A stretch of 64,000 nt of DNA from MWDV01 sp002070715. GTDB lineage: Bacteria; Verrucomicrobiota; Verrucomicrobiia; Limisphaerales; MWDV01. The DNA lies in NCBI GenBank assembly GCA_035411585.1, contig DAONTI010000009.1, forward strand, positions 1 to 64,000, read 5' to 3'. Of this stretch, positions 52,026 through 58,998 are shown piece after piece. The position numbers were made by a program, and so were the translations under genes. The notes beneath the pieces were generated by a model, which saw only the letters and a list, made by a program, of their open reading frames with translations, was not told where the DNA came from and did not search any database. The number at the start of each line of letters is the position of its first letter. Position 1 is the stretch's first letter.

Positions 52026-53372
52026 TCAGCGCAGATTGGGTGGAAACGGTTCTTTCTCCTTCCTCCAATCAGCGCGAATTCCTTCCTGTCCCACGGATAG
52101 GGCAACAATCCCGCCAACAATCGCGGCGTTTGTGTCGCAGTCTCCACCACCCGAAATTGTCAGCGAGAGAGATTCGACGTAGTTGTCGAGATGATGGGCA
52201 GCACACCAAAGCGCGAACGGAACGGTGTCTGGTGCAGTAACGAGTGAACCATTGCCGAGAGCTTTTGCGACAGCCTCGACTGGGATTGTCGCCGGTGTTT
52301 GCGATGCAATGAGAATGCCGCGACGGACTTTGCTCTCAGGCGTGGAGTCAAGAACAGCCTCGAATAGTTTGGCCATGCGCGTCGGCGAATTATCTTCTCG
52401 CAACCGCCAAGCCATCGCTGCGGCGATGGCCACGGCTATCGTGCCAGCAACGCCTTCGGTGTGAGTGTGAGTGACGAGCGCAGATGCTCGTGCTTCTTCA
52501 ACAATGCGGGGTAAATCATCTGCGAAGTAAGCACCGAGCGGAGCGACCCGCATTGCGCCGCCGTTTCCCATCGAGCCTTGCCCTCCAAACGCAGAAGCTG
52601 CGCCCTGACGCCAATCGCCGCCACGAATGATTTCGTTCATCTGCATTCGCGTCATGCTCCCGTAACCTCGGTCGGGTTCGCGCTCGAATCGCCAAGCAAA
52701 TCGGCGGGCGAGTGCGTGCTGATGAATGTGACCGTAGAGCTTCAGCACTTCGACAATCGAAAGCGCCATCTCCGTGTCGTCGGTGTGAAACCACGGTCCG
52801 GAAGGCAATCCACGCTCGATGATTCGAGCCGAATCTGCATGACGATATGCGAGCATCTCACCAACAGCGTCGCCGATGGCGAGTCCTTCGAGTGAAAGCA
52901 GAGAGCGCTGCATCCGCTCGGAATGGTCCGGCGGTTGCCGAAAGACTTCGCGCCGGGGCGACTGTGCCAGCATTTCTCGCGCTTTCGGCAGCCAAAGTTT
53001 GCGAACCCAATCGTCACCGATTGGTCCGACGCGGTCCACATTCCAGCCGGCAAATCTCAACTCGTTGTGCATCGACCATGCGCGGTCTGCGTTTGTGGAG
53101 TGGATGATGACAGGGCAAAACGCAAAATGGCTCGCGAGCAGTTTTGCCACATCGAGTCCTGTGCCCGGGTCGCATGTAGCGCCGGGCTGCGGATTCAAAT
53201 CGTGGTCGAGCGAAACAAGATGAGTGCTGTCGAAGAACTTCTCACATTCGGCGAGCATCGTTGGTGCGTCGCACCAGACACGCATTTGCCATTCTTCGCC
53301 GAGTTCACGAAGGATGGATTCAAACGCGGCGATTCGCTCATCATTGTCTTCGAGCAGGAGAAGTGTTTTCAC
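52026..53372 (-). CDS. Receiver-like (cREC-type) domain fused to ADP-ribosylglycohydrolase
   Basis: Protein of 448 residues. The first 125 residues resemble the cyclic-phosphate-processing receiver domain (cREC): KTLLLLEDNDERIAAFESIL with Glu8/Asp9, VSLDHDLNPQPGATCDPGTG with Asp56/Asp58, and CPVIIHSTNADRAWSMHNEL. The C-terminal 290 residues are an ADP-ribosylglycohydrolase (DraG/ARH): LLSLEGLAIGDAVGEMLAYR, GPWFHTDDTEMALSIVEVL (metal Asp pair), AFGGQGSMGNGGAMRVAP, ATHTEG-like VTHTHTEGVAGTIAV, and SGGGDCDTNAAIVGGIVALS (second metal site). It probably removes ADP-ribose from a nucleic acid or small molecule whose cyclic phosphate the first domain handles (inference). GTG start. It lies 8 bases after ubiD in the same direction and is visibly less GC-rich than its neighbours. 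Confidence 0.85.
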   Translation of the reverse strand: MKTLLLLEDNDERIAAFESILRELGEEWQMRVWCDAPTMLAECEKFFDSTHLVSLDHDLNPQPGATCDPGTGLDVAKLLASHFAFCPVIIHSTNADRAWSMHNELRFAGWNVDRVGPIGDDWVRKLWLPKAREMLAQSPRREVFRQPPDHSERMQRSLLSLEGLAIGDAVGEMLAYRHADSARIIERGLPSGPWFHTDDTEMALSIVEVLKLYGHIHQHALARRFAWRFEREPDRGYGSMTRMQMNEIIRGGDWRQGAASAFGGQGSMGNGGAMRVAPLGAYFADDLPRIVEEARASALVTHTHTEGVAGTIAVAIAAAMAWRLREDNSPTRMAKLFEAVLDSTPESKVRRGILIASQTPATIPVEAVAKALGNGSLVTAPDTVPFALWCAAHHLDNYVESLSLTISGGGDCDTNAAIVGGIVALSVGQEGIRADWRKEKEPFPPNLR

Positions 53373-53380
53373 GTCGGCTG

Positions 53381-54988
53381 CTACGGGTTGAAAAGCTTTT
53401 CCACCTTCGCCTTCACCGCCGCATCCATCTTGATGAGCGGTGGCCAGGGGCGTTTGAATCCTTCGCCGGGGAGTTTCTTCGTCGCGTCAATGCCCAGCTT
53501 GCTGCCGATGGCGATTTCGCTCGTCGCGTGGTCGAGCACGTCGGACGGGCCTTTGGTGAAGATGCTGTCGCGTTGCGGGTCGGTGTTGGCGCAGAGGCGG
53601 AAGAGGACTTCGCTGTTGTTATGCACGTCCACGTCGTCGTCCACCACCACGATGTATTTGGTGAACATCATCTGCCCCATGCCCCAGAGGCCGTGCATGA
53701 TTTTGTAGGCTTGCATCGGGTAGGTCTTCTTGATGCTCACGAAGACGAGGTTGTGGAACACGCCTTCCGCCGGCAGCGCGATGTCCACGATCTCGGGGAA
53801 GTTCATCTTGAAGATGGGCAGGAAGAGTTTCACGGACGCGCCGCCGATGTAGAAGTCTTCCATCGGCGGGATGCCGACGATGGTGGCAGGATAGACAGCG
53901 TCCTTGCGATGCGTGATGGCGGTGACGTGGAACACGGGATACGGCTCGGGCAAGGTGTAATAGCCGGTGTGATCGCCGAACGGCCCTTCTTCGCGCAACG
54001 GTTCGGTCGGGTCAACGTAACCTTCGATGACGAAGTCGGCGTTGGCCGGGACTTCGAGGTCGTTGGTCTCGCACTTCACGAGTTCGACGGATTTCTTTCG
54101 TAAATAGCCCGCCAACAGAAATTCATCCAGACCATCCGGCAGCGGCGCAGTGGCGGCGAAGGTGAACACGGGATCGCCGCCCAGAAAAATGGCAACGGGC
54201 ATGCGCGTGCCAGTTTCGTAATAACGACGGCCGTGACGCGCGCCGACTTTTTGAAGCTGCCAGTGCATGCCGGTGGTTTGGTCGTCATAAATCTGGATAC
54301 GATACATGCCGACGTTTCGCTCGCCGGTGTCGGGGTCTTGGGTGACGACACAGGGCAACGTGATGAAACGACCACCGTCGAGGGGCCAACATTTCAAAAT
54401 GGGGAGTGCGGAGTGCGGAGTGCGGAGCGTTGGCGGTTGGGGGTTGGTGGCTGAGAGTTCGCCCTTAGCCCGATCCTCTCCTCCTGGAGAGGGAGAAATG
54501 TGCGTCGTCGCTGGCAGGTTCGATGCACTAAGGTTTGGCGCAGTGGGCCAAGGTTCTTTGCGGGCGGGTGGCGCGTCGAATTTATGAACCACTTCCTTGC
54601 ACGGACCGCTCTTGACGAGTTTGGGCTTGGCGTGACGCAGATCGAACGCCTGGCCGAGCAGCTTGACGGCCTCGCGCATTGAAGTGGGCGGCTTGGCTTT
54701 CATCAGTGCGCCCAGTTCGTTGGCCACATCGTCCACGGAATTGGCGCCCAGGCTCAGCGCCATCCGTTCCCATGAGCCGAGCGTGTTGATGGCAACCGGA
54801 AAAGGCGACACCACGCCGTTGACGGTGGGCTGCTCGATGAGCAACGCCTTGCCGCCGCCGGGTGATTTCATTTCGCGATCCGCCAGTTCGGTGATTTCGA
54901 GTTCGGTGGCGACGGGCTGGGAAATGCGTTTCAGTTCGCCGGCTTGGTCGAGGGCGTTGATGAAATCGCGGAAGGAATCAAAAGCCAT
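53381..54988 (-). CDS. UbiD-family decarboxylase with a repeat-containing insert
   Basis: Protein of 535 residues of the UbiD family, which use prenylated FMN to decarboxylate aromatic or alpha,beta-unsaturated acids. Features: FRDFINALDQAGELKRISQP, ALLIEQPTVNG, ILKCWPLDGGRFITLPCVVT, RNVGMYRIQIYDDQTTGMHW, MPVAIFLGGDPVFTFAA, REEGPFGDHTGYYTLPEPYP (catalytic Glu region) and the late VVVDDDVDVHNNSEVL (metal). Residues about 143-197 are an extra low-complexity stretch encoded partly by GTGCGG repeats. It may be menaquinone- or aromatic-acid-related; the substrate is unknown. Confidence 0.92.
   Translation of the reverse strand: MAFDSFRDFINALDQAGELKRISQPVATELEITELADREMKSPGGGKALLIEQPTVNGVVSPFPVAINTLGSWERMALSLGANSVDDVANELGALMKAKPPTSMREAVKLLGQAFDLRHAKPKLVKSGPCKEVVHKFDAPPARKEPWPTAPNLSASNLPATTHISPSPGGEDRAKGELSATNPQPPTLRTPHSALPILKCWPLDGGRFITLPCVVTQDPDTGERNVGMYRIQIYDDQTTGMHWQLQKVGARHGRRYYETGTRMPVAIFLGGDPVFTFAATAPLPDGLDEFLLAGYLRKKSVELVKCETNDLEVPANADFVIEGYVDPTEPLREEGPFGDHTGYYTLPEPYPVFHVTAITHRKDAVYPATIVGIPPMEDFYIGGASVKLFLPIFKMNFPEIVDIALPAEGVFHNLVFVSIKKTYPMQAYKIMHGLWGMGQMMFTKYIVVVDDDVDVHNNSEVLFRLCANTDPQRDSIFTKGPSDVLDHATSEIAIGSKLGIDATKKLPGEGFKRPWPPLIKMDAAVKAKVEKLFNP
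54401..54428 (+). repeat. GTGCGG tandem repeat inside ubiD
   Basis: GGGGAGTGCGGAGTGCGGAG followed by TGCGGAGC. Read in the ubiD frame it encodes LRTPHSALPI. The same motif family occurs at 33237-33345, 33835-33869 and 34305-34340. A hairpin CCTCTCC/GGAGAGG lies near 54473-54491, still within the insert. Confidence 0.7.
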
Positions 54989-55174
54989 GCGGAAACACTA
55001 GCAGGTGGGGGCGGGATGCCAAGCTTCGGCTGACGGGTGAGAGTGGCGCGAGCCGGTGCTTCCCAAGCGCGTCACCGGCTGCCTGCGGCAACTCGGGGAT
55101 TGCGAGGGGCGGCGTTTTGGGAAACCATGCGCGGTGTGGATGATTGCCGCCATAGAACTCGTCAAGCCAACCAG

Positions 55175-55891
55175 ATGAATCCGCCGTTTCGCCTCCGGCT
55201 CCTGATGTCCTCCCTTGTGGGGCTGCTGTTGATGGCTTGTGCCGATCATTCCCCGCCGGCGCCCAACCGGCTGACTCCAGCCGAACAACGCGCCGGCTGG
55301 CGATTATTGTTTGATGGTGAAAGTTTTGCCGGCTGGCGGGAGTACCGCAAAAGCACGTTCCCCCAACAGGGCTGGGTCATCGAAGCGGGTTGTCTGCGGA
55401 AAGTGGGCGGCGTGAGAGGGGGCGACCTGGTGACGGAGGCGGAGTTCGAGGATTTTGAGTTGTCCTGGGAATGGAAGCTTCCCGCGAAGGCCAACAACGG
55501 CATCAAGTATTTGGTGCTGGAATCGCGGCCCGCGGCGCCCGGGCCCGAATACCAGATGATTGATGATATCCTCGTGCCGGATGCGAAGCATCGGACCGCG
55601 GCTTTTTACGACGTGCTTCCGCCCGGCCCGAACGCGCAACCCCGACCGATGGGCGAATGGAATGTCTCCCGCATCGTCGTTCGCGGCAACCGGGTGGAAC
55701 ACTGGCTGAACGGTGCGAACGTGTTAGAATACGAACTGGGCAGTCCGGCGGTGCGCGCCGCGGTGGCGAAAAGCAAGTTCAAGAACGCTGCGGGCTTTGG
55801 GGAGAAATGCCGGGGTCGGATCATGTTGACGGATCACCACGACGAAGCTTGGTTCCGCAATCTTAAAGTGCGCGATCTGGCCGCGCCTTGA
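55175..55891 (+). CDS. DUF1080 (3-keto-disaccharide hydrolase-like) lipoprotein
   Basis: Protein of 238 residues with a lipoprotein signal: LVGLLLMACADHS with the lipid-acceptor Cys22. The DUF1080 body reads GWRLLFDGESFAGWREYRKS, GWVIEAGCLRKVGG, GDLVTEAEFEDFELSWEWKL, PAKANNGIKYLVLES, PGPEYQMIDD and later GEWNVSRIVVRGNRVEHWLN. Such proteins are abundant in Verrucomicrobia and Planctomycetes and are thought to act on 3-keto sugars outside the inner membrane. ATG 55175 is chosen because the signal peptide starts there; the frame is open further upstream without support. Confidence 0.92.
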   Translation: MNPPFRLRLLMSSLVGLLLMACADHSPPAPNRLTPAEQRAGWRLLFDGESFAGWREYRKSTFPQQGWVIEAGCLRKVGGVRGGDLVTEAEFEDFELSWEWKLPAKANNGIKYLVLESRPAAPGPEYQMIDDILVPDAKHRTAAFYDVLPPGPNAQPRPMGEWNVSRIVVRGNRVEHWLNGANVLEYELGSPAVRAAVAKSKFKNAAGFGEKCRGRIMLTDHHDEAWFRNLKVRDLAAP

Positions 55892-56059
55892 AACGCCCTG
55901 TCACCGCCGCCCGCCGGGAGTTTCACCAGCCCATTGTTTCCCCGGCGGGGCCTCATCCAAGATGGTCCATTGCCGGTATTCGCTGCGGGATGACAGTTCT
56001 GAACAGGCTTGCGGAATGAACGGAACGGCGGGCACAGTTGTTATATTGTCAGGTAAAAT

Positions 56060-56755
56060 ATGAGTATTTGGATTTTATTCATCGGCACCCTGTTGTTGTC
56101 GCTCTGGGCGACGGCGCGGGTGAAGTCCGTGTATCGCCGGCACAGCCAAGGCGTGGTGGTGTCCGGATTGACCGGCGGCGAGGCGGCGTACGAGATCCTG
56201 CGCCGGGCCGGAGTGCCGGACGTGCAAATTACGCATCAAGACGGTCTGTTGGGGGATCATTACGATCCGGTCCGGCGACGGCTCGTGCTGTCCACGGAAA
56301 ACTTCTACGGACGGTCTCCAGCCGCGCTGGGGGTGGCGGCGCATGAATGCGGGCATGCCATCCAGCAACAGCTCGCCTACAAACCGTTGACCTGGCGCAT
56401 GGCGGCGGTGGGCATCACCACTTACGCCAATTACGTGGTCATGATTTTTCCTTTCCTTGGATTGGTCACGGGCCTGATACGCAACTGGGTGGTCATGGCG
56501 AGCATCATGGCGGCCGCCTGGGGCGTGATCATGTTGTTCAATCTGATCACCCTGCCGGTGGAGTTCGACGCCTCGCGCCGCGCCAAGGAAGTCTTGTCCA
56601 ACCTGGGCATGATTGCCCCGGGCGACGAGGCCGCCGCAGTGCGCCAGGTCCTCGACGCGGCGGCCTGGACCTATGTCGCCGCGTTCGTCACCTCGCTGGC
56701 GTATCTCCTCTGGCATCTGTTGCCGTTGTTGTTGGGTGGCCGGACGCGCGATTGA
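56060..56755 (+). CDS. Membrane zinc metallopeptidase (YugP-type)
   Basis: Protein of 231 residues: an N-terminal helix (IWILFIGTLLLSLWATARV), VYRRHSQGVVVSGLTGGEAA, YDPVRRRLVLSTENFYGRSP, then the zinc motif AALGVAAHECGHAIQQQLAY (HECGH near 94-98) with several helices after it (VVMIFPFLGLVTGLIRNW; IMAAAWGVIMLFNLITLP). The third ligand is probably the Glu in LPVEFDASRRAKEVL. This is the PF04298 family of membrane peptidases of unknown substrate. It lies 37 bases before an M50 protease gene. The 168 bases upstream hold no gene. Confidence 0.92.
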   Translation: MSIWILFIGTLLLSLWATARVKSVYRRHSQGVVVSGLTGGEAAYEILRRAGVPDVQITHQDGLLGDHYDPVRRRLVLSTENFYGRSPAALGVAAHECGHAIQQQLAYKPLTWRMAAVGITTYANYVVMIFPFLGLVTGLIRNWVVMASIMAAAWGVIMLFNLITLPVEFDASRRAKEVLSNLGMIAPGDEAAAVRQVLDAAAWTYVAAFVTSLAYLLWHLLPLLLGGRTRD

Positions 56756-56792
56756 CGCCGATGCGGACTTGGAAACTGGCGAGGGGACAATC

Positions 56793-57947
56793 ATGAACTG
56801 GTCCTTCAAACTTGGGCGCATTCTCGGCATAGACATCTTCATTCATTACACCTTTCTACTGCTGCTTGCCTTTGTGGGATTCGCGCACTGGATGGCGGGA
56901 CGGGGAGTGGTGGGGGCGGTTACGGGTGTCTTGTTTTTTGCCGGTCTCTTTCTTTGCGTGCTGCTTCACGAATACGGCCACGCACTGGCCGCGCGGCGGT
57001 ACGGCATCCAGACACACGACATCACCCTGTTACCGATCGGCGGTCTGGCCCGCCTGGAGCGGATTCCGGACCAACCGGTGCAGGAATTGATCGTGGCCCT
57101 GGCCGGGCCGGCGGTGAACGTGGTGATCGCCGCCGGACTCTTCGCCGGTTTGTTGCTCCGCAGCTCGTGGCAGATGCCCACCGAACCGAGCATTACCAGC
57201 GGCGGATTCATTGAACGGATGCTGGTGGTGAACGTGTTCTTGGTCCTGTTCAACATGTTGCCGGCCTTTCCGATGGACGGCGGCCGGGTGTTGCGTTCGC
57301 TGCTGGCCATGCGGCTCAATCATGCCCGGGCCACGAACATTGCCGCCGCCATCGGCAAAGGCATGGCGGTGCTCTTCGGGTTCGTGGGCTTGTTCTCCAA
57401 TCCGATGCTGCTCTTGATTGCGCTGTTTGTCTGGATTGGCGCCAGCCAGGAAGCGGCGGCGGCCCAGGTGAAATCATCTTTCACCGGGAGCGCCGTGCGG
57501 GATGCCATGCTTACGGACTTTCGCACGCTCGCGCCGGACTACACGCTGGCCGACGTCATCCGCTGTCTGCTGGCCGGCTCGCAACAGGATTTTCCCGTGG
57601 TGGACCAAGGCCGGGTGGTGGGGATGCTTTTTCATCGTGATTTTTTTCCCGCCCTGCGGCAGCACGGGGATCACGCGCGGGTGAACGAGATCATGCGCTC
57701 GGAATTCAACACGGTGACGGCGGCGGCACCGCTGGAGGAGGCGCTGGCGCAAGTACGGGCGGAACGCGGCCTGTCCATGCCGGTTTTGGACCAGGGTCGG
57801 CTGGTGGGTCTGCTCACGCCGGAGAACGTGGGGGAATTTTTCATGATCCGTTCCGCGCTGGCGAACAGCGCGCGCCGGCCAACGGACGTGCCCCCGGTGA
57901 TCGCGCCGCCGATCATTGTATCGCCCGCGCCACCGCCCGCACGCTAA
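56793..57947 (+). CDS. Site-2-type M50 metalloprotease with CBS pair
   Basis: Protein of 384 residues. Membrane helices surround HEYGHALAARRYGI (zinc ligands His58, His62) and the third-ligand motif LPAFPMDGGRVLRSLLAM. The C-terminal half has two CBS domains (about 225-360): VRDAMLTDFRTLAPDYTLAD and VNEIMRSEFNTVTAAAPLEE. This is the SpoIVFB/Rv2625c type of intramembrane protease, whose CBS part may sense nucleotides. A GAGGGG ribosome site lies 7 bases before ATG 56793. A Pro-rich tail ends the protein. Confidence 0.93.
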   Translation: MNWSFKLGRILGIDIFIHYTFLLLLAFVGFAHWMAGRGVVGAVTGVLFFAGLFLCVLLHEYGHALAARRYGIQTHDITLLPIGGLARLERIPDQPVQELIVALAGPAVNVVIAAGLFAGLLLRSSWQMPTEPSITSGGFIERMLVVNVFLVLFNMLPAFPMDGGRVLRSLLAMRLNHARATNIAAAIGKGMAVLFGFVGLFSNPMLLLIALFVWIGASQEAAAAQVKSSFTGSAVRDAMLTDFRTLAPDYTLADVIRCLLAGSQQDFPVVDQGRVVGMLFHRDFFPALRQHGDHARVNEIMRSEFNTVTAAAPLEEALAQVRAERGLSMPVLDQGRLVGLLTPENVGEFFMIRSALANSARRPTDVPPVIAPPIIVSPAPPPAR

Positions 57948-57998
57948 TCGAGGGCGAGCCAGCCGCCGCGCGCAATCGGACGCCGCCCTCCAAGACTG

Positions 57999-58904
57999 AT
58001 GGCCCAATCTGTCATTCTGACCTTGAACCCGGCGCTCGATGTCGAGTGGCGGGTGGATGCATTTCGGTGGGAGGAGAAAAACGCGATTCTCGCGGAAACC
58101 CGCTGGGCCGGCGGCAAGGGCGTGAATGTGGTGCGCTGGCTACGGTTTCTCGGCAGCCAACCGCGGCTTGTCATTCCGGTGGGCGGCGCGGTGGGCCGCG
58201 AACTGGTCCAATGCCTCCGGGCGGAACAGCTCCCCGCCCGCATCGTGCCGTTGAGCGAAGCCACCCGCGCCAACGTGGTGCTCACGGCACCCGACGGCGC
58301 GCAGATGCGTTTCAATCACGCCGGACCGAAATTGAGCCAAAACGAATGGCGTCAAGTGACGCAGATCGTTCTGCGCCAGCTTTCCCGCGGCGGATTGCTT
58401 GTGTTGTCCGGCAGTCTGCCGCGCGGCGTGCCGGTGACAGCTTATGCGCAACTCATCCGGCTGGCCCGGCGGCAGGCGGCGCGCGCGTTGTTGGACTGCG
58501 ATGGTCCGGCGTTCGCGGCGGCGCTTCCGGCGCGGCCGTTTCTGGTGAAGCCCAACGAGCATGAACTGGCGCAATGGTGGGGCAAACCTTTGCGCAACGA
58601 AGCCGCCGTCCGGCGCGCCGCCTTGGCCTTATCCACGCTCACCCAGGGGTGGGTACTGGTTTCGCGCGGGCCGGCGTCCGGGTGGCTGGTCAATGCCCGG
58701 GAAGCCGTGATGCTCAGCGAACTCCCGCCGCGAGTGCGCCCCTGCAACCGATTGGGAGCAGGCGACGCCTTGCTGGCCGGCGTGACGCGGCAGATTGAAA
58801 TGGGCCAACCGCCGGCGGCGTGGTTGCGCGCGGGATTGGCCGCCGGCAGCGCCGCCACGCAATGCCGCGCGGGAACTTTACCCGAGTCTCCGCCAGCGTG
58901 GTAA
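57999..58904 (+). CDS. PfkB-family sugar(-phosphate) kinase, 1-phosphofructokinase/tagatose-6-phosphate kinase type
   Basis: Protein of 301 residues: ILTLNPALDVEWRVDAFRWE, WAGGKGVNVVRWLRFLGSQP, LVLSGSLPRGVPVTAYAQL, KPNEHELAQWWGKPL and the PfkB signature RPCNRLGAGDALLAGVTR with catalytic Asp near 255. NPALD and AGGKGVNV are typical of the FruK/LacC branch that phosphorylates fructose-1-P or tagatose-6-P; the exact substrate is unproved. It starts 51 bases after the protease gene. Confidence 0.9.
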   Translation: MAQSVILTLNPALDVEWRVDAFRWEEKNAILAETRWAGGKGVNVVRWLRFLGSQPRLVIPVGGAVGRELVQCLRAEQLPARIVPLSEATRANVVLTAPDGAQMRFNHAGPKLSQNEWRQVTQIVLRQLSRGGLLVLSGSLPRGVPVTAYAQLIRLARRQAARALLDCDGPAFAAALPARPFLVKPNEHELAQWWGKPLRNEAAVRRAALALSTLTQGWVLVSRGPASGWLVNAREAVMLSELPPRVRPCNRLGAGDALLAGVTRQIEMGQPPAAWLRAGLAAGSAATQCRAGTLPESPPAW

Positions 58905-58998
58905 GTGCGTGGCGTCAGTGTGCCGGCGCCGGCGGGAGCACGATCGGGGCTCCGCGCCGCGGCTTGAAATCTGGCGCCGCACGGCTCAGACTCGGCGC

